Shown here: positions 1-10,100 of the stretch, one piece after another
Position numbering within the stretch: the first letter of the stretch is position 1
How the letters are laid out: every line of letters begins with the position of its first letter
Assembly: GCA_009193035.1 (NCBI GenBank)
Contig: SWDT01000182.1
Span: forward strand, 124,001-188,000
Length of the DNA stretch: 64,000 bases
Direction of reading: 5' to 3'
Origin: Halicephalobus mephisto
Lineage: Eukaryota > Nematoda > Chromadorea > Rhabditida > Panagrolaimidae
Program-made: the position numbers and the translations under genes
Notes under the pieces: model-generated
The model's database searches: none
What the model was told of the DNA's origin: nothing
Seen by the model: only the letters and a program-made list of their open reading frames with translations

Positions 1-375
1 AGACAGAATAGACAAAGGAGATCTCAACAACCGAATCAAACAAATGCTGTTCCTGTTTCTAATCGTACTCCGGGTAATATTTCTGCTCCTCCGTTGATTT
101 CACCACCTTTAGGAGCATCTGCTCCACCTATTGAACCTCCTCCACCTTATACACCTAATGATCCGGTATCTTCTGGGATTTGTGTTCCTCCGTCTTTGAT
201 TGGAAATCCAACCGCGTTGTCTCCTGCTCAATTGCCTGGAGCACCTGCACCTGCTCCTCCACCATTGGCTACTTTGCCGGTTATTCCAGGTGGTCCTAAA
301 CCAGGTAGAAGACGACAGAAAAAGGATAAAGATGTTTCTGCTCAAAATTTGAAAAATAAAAGATCAGCAAAATGA
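1..375 (+). CDS. 3' end of a proline-rich protein (partial)
   Basis: The frame is open from base 1 to a TGA-free stop at 373-375 (TGA) and gives at least 124 residues; the 5' part lies outside the window, so no start is claimed. The visible part is low in complexity: an Arg/Gln/Asn-rich stretch, then a long Pro/Ala-rich tail with a PPPPYTP motif (a PPxY-like WW-domain ligand), ending in a basic cluster (KPGRRRQKKDKD) that could be a nuclear localisation signal. Codon use (CCT, CCA, TCT) resembles the other genes here. No catalytic domain is visible and I do not recognise the family. An AATAAA signal lies 164 bases after the stop, which supports a real 3' end. Confidence 0.6.
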   Translation, partial: RQNRQRRSQQPNQTNAVPVSNRTPGNISAPPLISPPLGASAPPIEPPPPYTPNDPVSSGICVPPSLIGNPTALSPAQLPGAPAPAPPPLATLPVIPGGPKPGRRRQKKDKDVSAQNLKNKRSAK

Positions 376-538
376 AATAATCAAAGGGTTATTGACGTGT
401 ATTTCTGGTGACGCAAATTTGATCTATTATGTATTTCTTTCAATTTTTTTTTGTGCCTGATTTTTTGTGGCATTTTTTGGGTTTTATTTTTTTTTTCTGT
501 TCATTCCTTTAATTTAATAATTTTGGAAAAATGTAATG

Positions 539-544
539 AATAAA
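539..544 (+). terminator. Polyadenylation signal AATAAA of the upstream partial gene
   Basis: An exact AATAAA hexamer lies about 165 bases downstream of the stop codon at 375. It suits the 3' end of the proline-rich gene, though in such AT-rich DNA chance occurrence is possible. Confidence 0.4.
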
Positions 545-1060
545 ATTACTGGTAAAAGTGGATTTTTAAAATTTGTTTGAGTTTTGGAAAATTTTAGAAT
601 TTGGATTTTTTAAAGTTATTTAAAAAAATTTTTTGAAGTTTTTGATTTTTTTGAAATTTTGGAAGATTTTAGAAAATTTAAAAAATTGGAATTTTTAAAA
701 TAAATTTTTGAAAATCTTTCAAAATCTGAATTTTCAAAATTATTCTAATTTTTTATTTTCAAATGATCCTGAAAATTTTTGTAAAATCCTAAAAGATAAA
801 AAATGGAAAAATTTAATTTATATTTTTTATATGAAATTTAAAAATGAAGTCAGTGTGAAAAAAAATCGATTGTAAAACGGTGTTCCCCTGCGGCATTTCC
901 TTCGATTTTGTAAAATTTATCTAATTTTTTACTTTTTTGTTTTTTTCTATAGATAAATTAAATTAAAATCTTAATATGTTAATTAATTAAAAAAATTAAT
1001 TTAAAAAGAAACAATTTCAAAACCGCGCGAGTCAAAGGGAAACAAGTGTCGCCGGGGAGT
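545..1060. other. Intergenic AT-rich sequence
   Basis: Homopolymer-rich A/T sequence. The only distinctive piece is a short GC-richer block near 885-905 (CCCCTGCGGCATTTCC), which resembles a motif found elsewhere in intergenic DNA of this window. No gene is seen. Confidence 0.5.
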
Positions 1061-1063
1061 ATT

Positions 1064-1660
1064 CGTCGCTAGAGACCATTTATCACTGAAAATTAGTAAT
1101 CGTTAAAGTATTTATTATTAATAATTTTTTGTTAAGGATCATTTATCACTGAAAATTAATTATCGTGAGAATATTTATTTGTTAATTATTTTTTGTTAAG
1201 GATCATTTATCACTAGAGATTATTTGTTACTGGGGGATCAATTACCGCTAGGAGAGTATTTATTACTGTGGATCATTTGTTACTAGGGGATCATTTATCG
1301 CTGGGGGATCAATTCCCGCTAAGGAATCAATTGCCGTTAAAAGAGTATTTGTTACTGTGAATTATTTGCCGCTAAGGAATCAATTGCCGCTAGGAGAGTA
1401 TTTGTCGTTAGGAGAGTATTTATTATTGTGGATCATTTGTTACTAGGGGATCATTTATTGCTGGGGGATCAATTGCCGTTAAAAGAGTATTTGTTACTGT
1501 TGATCATTTGCTGCTAGGGAATCAATTGCCACTAAGGAATCAATTACCGCTAGGAGAGTATTACTGTGGATCATTTGTCGCTAGGAGATCATTTGTTACT
1601 GTGAATTATTTGCCACTAAGGAATCAATTGCCGCTAAGGAAGTATTTGTCATAGAGTTAT
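1064..1660. repeat. Minisatellite with 17-18 bp units
   Basis: About 600 bp are built from diverged 17-18 bp units such as GGATCATTTATCGCTGGG, GGATCAATTGCCGTTAA and GAGTATTTGTTACTGTG. Each unit has the pattern GRRTNATTTRYYRCTRR, and the order of unit types is partly repeated at a higher level. No open reading frame runs through it. Confidence 0.75.
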
Positions 1661-1955
1661 TTGCAGCACCTGTGACCTCCAACTTTCATGATACAAAACA
1701 CCGATCAATAACAAAAATCAGTCCAAGTTGGCATCATGCGAGTGTCCTTCAATCTTTATGCATTTTTTTGTAATTTTTGTATATTAAATATTACAGAATT
1801 TTTTCTGTAAGTTTTTCGCTTGACAGTTAAGAATTTTTTTGCATAGGATAAACGGGCAATGGACCCGGCGCGAATTGAATTGGGCGCGCACTTTTTTCTT
1901 TTCGAATTCGTGCCGTCGTTTTTCTCTGTTGTCCTTCCCGTTCTACTTTTCTTTT
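1661..1955. other. Intergenic spacer with no recognised feature
   Basis: Mixed sequence with a GC-richer part at 1850-1940 (GGACCCGGCGCGAATTG). No coding signal, RNA gene or repeat was recognised. It could contain the zen-4 promoter. Confidence 0.35.
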
Positions 1956-2345
1956 TTTTCTTATTTTTTGTGTATTTTTTATATATATTTTTAATTGTTT
2001 TCTACTTCAGGTGAAGTTAGATCACTACCTGTCTACTCTCAGTAGTGATATGCCAAATTTGTATTATTGCTTTTCTTTATTGTTTTTTGATTTTGATTTT
2101 TACTTTTTTTCTTATTTTCTGTGTATTTTTTATATATATTTTTAATTGTTTTTTACTTCAGGTGAGGTTAGATCCCTACCTGTCTACTCTCAGTAGGTAT
2201 ATGCCAAATATGTATTATTGCTTGTCTTTGTTGTTTTTTGATTTTGATTTTTCACTTCAGATAAAATCAGATTCCTACCTATCTACCTTCAAAAATAGTA
2301 CATTGAGTTTGTGCCACTATTTTTTAATTATATTTTTCCCATTAT
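1956..2345. repeat. Tandem repeat of about 152 bp upstream of zen-4
   Basis: Two nearly identical units begin near 1956 and 2108. Each holds an acceptor-like CTTCAGGTGA followed by a GATCCCTACCTGTCTACTC-type block and ATGCCAAATTTGTATTATTG. A third, shortened copy begins near 2252 (CTTCAGATAAAATCAG). The copies carry no long open frame. The repeated acceptor-like CTTCAG could be decoy splice sites in the 5' region of zen-4. Confidence 0.7.
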
Positions 2346-2604
2346 TTCTTTGAAACAGATATTTACTTTTCCATTTTTAAAAGTAATATGTCGAATTTGT
2401 GCCGTCATTTCTTTGTTCTTTTGCTTTTCCATTATCTCTACATTTTTCATTTTCCTTTATACATTTCTTCTACTTTGACGATTCGAATGTGATCAGATTT
2501 TTACTCTTCGATCTTAAATGTTTATATATCCAATTCATGCCGTTTCTTTTGCTTCATTTTCTCTTATCTCTTATATTTGTCGTTTTTCCTTATCTGTCCC
2601 TAAT

Positions 2605-2616
2605 TTTGTATTTCAG
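2605..2616 (+). promoter_or_regulatory. Splice (probably SL trans-splice) acceptor at the zen-4 start
   Basis: TTGTATTTCAG ends directly before the ATG at 2617, a perfect nematode acceptor. No clear 5' UTR exon was found upstream, so trans-splicing is the simplest reading; a cis-spliced 5' UTR intron cannot be excluded. Confidence 0.55.
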
Positions 2617-5600
2617 ATGGCGTCACAGACTTCTACTTCTCCGCCTTTGGAAGTTGTATGTCGAATTCGTCCTAATGAGAAAGGCGAAGAAGCATGTGTT
2701 GTCGCTTCTGGTGAAAGATACGTCAAGCTCATCCCGCCTCCTGGAGCTGTTTCGAGGTCTGGCGAGCCACTGGTGAGATTTATTTTCCAATGCAATATAT
2801 GAAAGTTATTTTTAGACTGAGAAAGAGTTCAAATTTGCTCATGTATTTGATGGCAGAGAAACCCAGAATGCCGTCTTTCGAAGATGTGCCTATGATTTAC
2901 TAGAAGGACTATTCAGTGGAACAAGTGGACTTCTTTTTGCTTATGGAGTCACAAACAGTGGCAAAACTTACACTATGGCAGGAGAATCATACGGCGACAA
3001 GCCAGGAATTTTACCTCGTGCTTTGGATATTTTGTTCAAAGGAGTTGGACATGGTTTGGTCGACAGATATGTCTTCAAACCTGATGGACGAAATGGGTTC
3101 TATATTCAACCACCCTCGGAAGCTTTATGTGAACGTGAACGAATGCCAAGATCTAATCCCAGAAAAACTACAATCCAATTTCCTGAAAACTATGTCGTAA
3201 GTTTTAGCCTTTTGGGTATTTAATTGCCATCAAAACAAGTCTTCAACCGACAGTTTTGGCATTATGATTTATAGAATATCCATCTCTATTTTAATATGTA
3301 GTTTTGAATGCACCAAAATGAACAAAAGCTAATTATGATATATGAAATATAAGTTTTTCGATCTACCTGAGTGTATTTCTAGAGAATTAGTTGTTCAATC
3401 ATGTAAAATTATGAAATAGGTATACAAACTGAAATTGTAGGTTACTTTTGTTTTACCAAGTTCTAAAAATTAATGTTAAGGCAATTTCGCGTTTGTGTTC
3501 GTTGTTGATTTTTACAGTAATGTGGATTTTCAATTTTTAGACTCGTGGGTTGAGCAGTGAATTATGTTGTGCAGTGTTTGTTTCATTTGTTGAAATTTAC
3601 AATGATGTCGCTTATGATCTTTTTGATGATGTTGAGGAACGAAGAGCCAAGAATATTCGACATGATGGGGATTCTACTTATGTTGAAGGAGTCAAGGAAA
3701 TTGAAGTCCAATCTGTAGATGAAGCTTTGGAACTTTATTTTCGATATTCTGAACAAAATCGTCATGTTGGACAAACTGCCCTCAATGATGCTAGTAGCCG
3801 ATCACATTCGGTTTTTACAATTAGATTAGTTACGGCTCCTTGTGGAAAAAACGCTTATCCGGTTCTAAATGGTGCAATTAATGTATCTGAATTGGTCATT
3901 GTTGATCTTGCTGGATCTGAACGAGCAAAGAGAACAGAAAACACTGGAGATAGAATGATTGAAAGTGGGAAAATTAATCAAAGTTTATCTATTCTTCGTC
4001 AGTGTTTTGAGAAAATTAGAGAAAACAAAAAGAAAAATCAAACTTTTCCAGTACCTTATCGTGATTGTAAATTGACGTTTTTATTCAAGAGTTTTTTTGA
4101 AGGTCGTGGAAGAATTAGAATGATTGTCTGTGTTAATCCTCGTCCGGCTGATTACGAAGAAAACGTTTTTGTTATGAATTTCGCAGAAGTTGCTCGTCAA
4201 ACAAAAATTAATGTTAATAGAGGACCAATTCATGGACTTGAAGATATGAGTAATTTACCATTTCCATTACGTGATATATCTCAATGGAATAGAGAACTAT
4301 ATCAAAGTGTTGGAAAATTGGAACCATTAAAAATGCATTTATTTGAAAAACCTCCTATTATTGAACTTGGTGGTCCTGATGATGTTGAATCTATTGCTAA
4401 AATGCGTGATTATTTTGTTGGAGTCGCAAATTTAAGATCAGAATATAATCAAACAGTTAAATCTAATGGTAAGTGGATTTTTGTAAAAAATCACTATTGA
4501 AATTTTAATTTTAATGTTGATTTTTATAGTTTTGATGGTAATTTTATCATTTTAATATTGATTTTTATAGTTTTGATGATTTTAAAATTTCAGTACAAGA
4601 TTTCCTTCAATTGATGAGAGAACGACTTCTTTTTGCTGATTTGTGTTCTAATCAGATGAAAACTTATCAACAGGATTTGGAGGAATTACGCAAGGCTAAT
4701 GACAAGTTGATTGTTGATAGAACACAGCTTAGAAGAGAAAATGATGCTTTGAAGATTAAGATGTCTAAATATGAAGTGGACATGATGAATGACCGTAGAC
4801 GTGAAGAAGAAGAAACTGCTCGTGTTCGTCAGGCAAGTGCTGTTTATGAAAAACAACGTCATGCTTTGAAACAAGTTGAGAATATTTTTGAGACTCCTGT
4901 TACTGTAGCTTCGTATAATGTTGCTACTATTAGAAAACAGTTTGATGAAAATGCCGGATCTAATTCTGGCGGGAAAACAAAAATGAAAACAAGGACAGGT
5001 TCAAGACCTCCGCCAGGCCCTCGCTCTACTAGAAATGTCACTATTACTCCTGGACCTTATGCGAAAACAGAAAGTAATCCGAGTTATTTGAATCCTAGAT
5101 ACAATAGTAGACGATCACAAAGTAATCCTCCAAATAGTCGTGTACTTGAACATCAGGCTGTAAATCAAGTACCGACAGGAACGGTTTTTCAACCTAATCT
5201 TCCTAGGAATACTCGTCAAACTACCCGTCCATCAACAGAAGATCTCAAAAGATGTACAGAATATGTTTTGAATAAGCAAGGATTGGATTCGAAAGGGAAT
5301 TTAAGAACTGATCTTTATAAGGTATGGTTGTATTTTAATGGGTATACGATAGCTTCCCCTTTGATCTGGATTGGTTTGGAATTTTTAAAAATTAGTTTTT
5401 ATTTGACTGAGATATTTGGTTTATTCAATTATCAGAAAACTGGTCTAAAAGAATATGTAAATTTTATGAAGTGGGGGAAGCATTCGTTGTAGAACGGCTT
5501 TAATTATGGTTTTTATTTTTGGGATTTTCAGGGTAAGGTTATTCCAACTGCTGGAGGTGGATCGGCTGTCCTCTTTAATGATGTTGAAATTCTTGCACAT

Positions 5601-5618
5601 GATTCTCCAACTGCGTGA
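2617..5618 (+). CDS. zen-4: Kinesin-6 motor ZEN-4 / MKLP1 (KIF23), centralspindlin subunit
   Basis: Exons 2617-2772, 2816-3196, 3541-4468, 4594-5321 and 5532-5618 give 759 residues, close to the family length. The kinesin motor is N-terminal: P-loop GVTNSGKT at residues 96-103, switch I NDASSRSHS at 261-269, and switch II DLAGSE from 301. The insert after the P-loop (RYVFKPDGRN) and the long neck after the motor match MKLP1 rather than KIF20, although the P-loop Asn is KIF20-like. A coiled coil follows (about 490-580), then a basic, Ser/Pro-rich region with likely phosphorylation sites, and a conserved C-terminal tail with GGGSAVLFNDVEIL. In animals ZEN-4 binds the RhoGAP CYK-4 to form centralspindlin, which bundles midzone microtubules for cytokinesis. 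All motor motifs look intact. Confidence 0.93.
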
Positions 5619-7196
5619 TTTTTATGAATGCTGTTGTATAATGTTCTAAATTATTTTTTATACTGTTCGAGTTTTGGATTTTGTTGTGATTTTTTGATTT
5701 ACTAGTTACCCGTTGCTGATCGGATACTGTAGTTACTTTTGGAATTTGGCAGTGGAGAAGAATAAATATTCTTGATGGACGTTTTTTAAAGAAAAAAGTG
5801 GTTTTTGTTGGCGCCGTTTGAAGATAGTCAAAATAGTGGAAGTTTGGGTTTCCGACTGGCACCGATTCGACCAGAAAGTCATAAAGGTCAATGGAAATGG
5901 AAAACTGACCATTTTAGTGTTGTGTTTGCCAAAATGGTGTGAATTTTTTTTTTTGAAGAATTTTTTCTTTAAAGATTTTTTGGTTTTTTGGAAATTTGTG
6001 AAATTATTAAAATTTGCGAGTTTAGAATTTTTAGAAGTTTATGAAATTTTGGGTTTTTAGAATTTTCTATTAAATTCTGAAAATTTTATTTTTAAATTTT
6101 CGAAAAATTCTAGTTTTGTTGAATTCTGAATATTTTAGTAAATTATGCAAATTTCAAAATTTTCATGAAATTTAAAATTTTTAGATTTTTTTACAAAATT
6201 CGAAAATTTAAAATTTTTTATAAAATTGAAGAATTTAAAATTTTTTTTTAAATTGAAGAATTTAAAATTTTTTATAAAATTGAAAAATTTTAAATTTTTT
6301 ATAAAATTAAAGAATTTTAAATTCGAAAATTTTTTATAAAATTAAAGAATTTTAAATTTTTTTTTAAATTCGAAAATTTTTTAATTTTAATTTTTTTTTA
6401 AATCCGAAAGTTAAAAAAATTTGGAAATTCTGGATTTTCGAATTAAAGAATTTTATCAAGTTTAATCTCGAGTGGATTTCTGAATCATTGCGATTCAATA
6501 ATCCTCGATGTTATCTTCGGTTTTAAATTTCCTATTTTGCAAGTCCGATTTTCCTCTTTTAACTGGTTTGAAATTTCGATTTTTCCTCTTTTCTGGATTT
6601 TTACTTTTTAAATTTTTATTTTTTTTAAATTTTAAAAATTTTACTTTTTTAATTTTTAAAAATTTACTTTTTTTTAAAATTTTACTTTTTAAATTTTTAT
6701 TTTTTTTAAATTTTAAAATTTTACTTTTTTTTTAATTTTAAAAATTTTATAATTTAAATTTTTTTCGAAAATAATTGATTAGGAAATCTGAAGGATGGAT
6801 TTTCGACAAAAAAGTCGTTTTTCAAAGGACCGGATTTTCATCGGAGAAAAATTGTAAACTTGATTTTTTGAATTTTATTTTTTTCTTCGATTTTTGCCAA
6901 TTTTGTGGATTTTTTGATTTTTATAAATTAAAAAATTTCGTTTTAAAACAATTTTTAATTTTTATAATTTAATTTTTTTAATTTAAAAAATTATTTGAAA
7001 TTTAAAAAATTTAAAAAATTTATTTTTAATTTTACAGTAATATAATTAAAATTTTCTAAAATCGATGAAATTTAAAATTTTTTGAAATTTGGAATTTTCG
7101 AAATTTTTAAAAATTAAAAAAATCGTGTCGAGATTATTTCGTAGAAAAATTTCTTTTTAATTTTATAAAAATCTACATTATTAATTTTTTAAAGAA
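5619..7196. other. AT-rich intergenic region between zen-4 and the membrane-protein gene
   Basis: An AATAAA at 5761-5766 suits the zen-4 3' end. Beyond it the sequence is mostly A/T runs with short degenerate repeats of AAATTTTTTATAAAATT type at 6180-6420 and 6600-6750. Open frames here are Phe/Leu/Lys artefacts of low complexity. A copy of the dispersed GTGTCGAGATTATTT motif lies at 7125-7140. No gene is seen. Confidence 0.6.
5761..5766 (+). terminator. Polyadenylation signal of zen-4
   Basis: An exact AATAAA lies 142 bases after the zen-4 stop, a normal distance for a nematode 3' UTR. Confidence 0.5.
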
Positions 7197-10100
7197 ATGG
7201 CAGCAAATCCCGTGAGTGGGATTCTGAAAACACCATCAACATTCCAGCCCCGTCAACTAGATTCCGAATCCATTTCATCTTCGAAAACAGAAAAACACCA
7301 AGTTACATCAGAATTTCCTCCTCCAATAATTTATGGTAAAAATACAGTAATCCAAGACGAAGTTGGAAGGAATACAGTAATCCAAGACAAAGTTGGAAGA
7401 AATACAGTAATGAAAGACAAAGTTGGAAGAAATACAGTAATGAAAGACAAAGTTGGAAGAAATACAGTAATCCAAGACCAAGTTAGAAAATCATGTTTGA
7501 ACTCGCACAACGTCCTCGGATTCGTACTTTTCAACTTGATGGCCTTCGTGCTTCTGTTTCCTTTGATGACTGTCAGCTTCGTGGTATACTGTCTTCCGGA
7601 CGTTCCTGGTCTTCATCAGAATCTGATTCCCGTAATTTTATTAATTTTAAATTGAATTTAAAAATAATTTTTTTAGGGTTTTAATATGACAAAAATCCAA
7701 CTTGTCGGACTTTTTGCTTTTGTTTTTTTGGATTTAATTATTTATTTTTTAATTTATTTTATTTCAAATTATTCCATCGGATTCGAAGGATGTTCTACAG
7801 TAAGATTAATTTACATAATTTAATTTACAATTAATTTTTAGCATCTTCATTTTAAAATTTTCAATGGAACTCAATTCATCCCGATGATAATCGTTTTGAA
7901 ACTTTTACAGCCTCTGGCAGTCGTCGGGATCGACGGAGGAGATCGTAAGTGATTTTTAAAATTCTGCTTTATCGTCCACGAAACAAATGAATAATCGTAA
8001 ATCACTAAAGACCCAACACGTGTTACAAAATAACAGTACACACAAAAAACATAACTTTTAGGTCAGTAAAAAGTAAAAATCGTCATTATTATTTTTTATT
8101 TTTCGTCACAAATATCAAATATTCATGAAAAATAAGACGATTGTGTTACATTTCTGTTACATAAAAAAAAGTAACTTTTAGGTCAATAAAAAATAAAAAT
8201 CGTCATTATTACTTTTTATTTTTCGTCACAAATGTCAAATATTCATGAAAAATATGACTATTGCGTTATATTTCTGTTACATAAAAAGAAGCGTAACTTT
8301 TAGGTCAGTAAAAAATAAAAATCGTCATTATTACTTTTTATTTTTCGTCACAAATTTTAAATATCCATGAAAAATAAGACGATTGTGTCACAGTTTTATT
8401 ACATTTCATGATTGTTACGGAGCCAAAAGTTACGCTTTTTTGTGGGTACACTTAGAGCATAAAGACATAATCCAGAATATGCGAATCCTAGTTACCCCCA
8501 CTCTACACAAAAAGAGGATATTAAAACGACTCTGATGTATTGGGTAAATTATATTCAATGTACAGATATATTGAATATAATGGACCGATATCAACTTAAT
8601 GTATCCGATATATCAGGGTCGTTTTAATGTATCCATACATTATATACAATACACTGATATCACTTAATGTATCGGTATATTGAATATATCTGATGAATCA
8701 GAGCTGGTTTAATTTATTCATACATTGAGTGTAATTTATCCGATACGTTAGAGTCGTTTTAATATATCGACATATTGAATAGAACATATCCAATACATCA
8801 CAGCCGTTTTAATGTATCCATACATTAATGTAGCGGATAAGTTATATTCAATATATGGATACATTAAAACGACTCTGATGTATTGGGTAAATTATATTCA
8901 ATATATGGATACATTAAAACGACTCTGATGTATTGGGTAAATTATATTCAGAGTCGTTTTAATGTACCCATACATTATATACCATGTACCTATTTTTTGT
9001 GTAGAAGTTCGTCCTAGTACTCTAGTTATTCCGTCCTACTCTAGTGTGTATGTATTGTCTGAGTCGTAGGGAATAAAGACCCTAAAACTCATCCATACTT
9101 CGGATGTGAACGATTATCTAAGACATCGACCGGGTTTATTTATTGAACTTCTTCGAAAAACCGATATATCAAACTTCGGAGGAAAATCATTATTATGGTA
9201 GAAATCCACCATGGAAGAATAATGCTAATAACCTTTACAAATAACTACTAGGTTAACATTTTGTATAAAATTGAAACTAATAACAGACAGAGAAGATAAT
9301 ATAACTATAACTAACATTATCTAACTACAGAATGTTGATTCTAAGAACGCAGGGGCTTTTGGTTTTAAAAGTACATACGCTAAGTTAACTCACAAGTGAT
9401 TTGAAATCAGTCGTCACTGAACGTAATCGACATAAGAATCTCTAATTACGTTATTCGTATATTGGATTCTGAAAACAATCGACGGAGAGAGAGAGGACCG
9501 AAGAGCCCCACGTACGTTAAATATATGTGGTAACAATGCTTAGTTGCTTTGATATATAGGCGGAATAAAGGAGAAGGAAAACAATCGATAACAGAAATGT
9601 AATCCAAAGAAAGTTGATCCTAATTGAGCACAATCAACGTATTCAGACCGTTTTTTCCTGCAATCAAAATGATAAACATGCTAATTGTGTTCAATTAAGA
9701 TCAACTTTCTTTAGATTACATTTCTGCCGTCGATTGTTCTCCTCTTCCTTTATTCCGCCTATATATCAAAGCAAATAATCAAACAACTAAGCATTGTTAC
9801 CACATATATTTAACGTACGTGGGGCTCTTCGGTCCTCTCTCTCTCCGTCGATTGTTTTCAGAATCCAATATACGAATACCGTAATTAGATTCTTGTCAAT
9901 TACTTTCAGTGACGACTGATTCCAAATCACTTGCGTAGGGTCTTTCCTAACAACCACAAAAATAATTCAGTTACAAAAAGATCCAAAAACCCCGTGTGCA
10001 TTCTTACCGTACCTTTCAGGAACTTTCGTGATAGGAGCTAATTCGTTTCCTGCGGCAATATTAACAATATCCACCACTAAACATGCAAAAAATAATTCTT

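Noticed and set aside
2617..5618. KIF20-type kinesin instead of ZEN-4
   Set aside because: The Asn in the P-loop is KIF20-like, but the motor insert, neck and C-terminal tail match MKLP1/ZEN-4.
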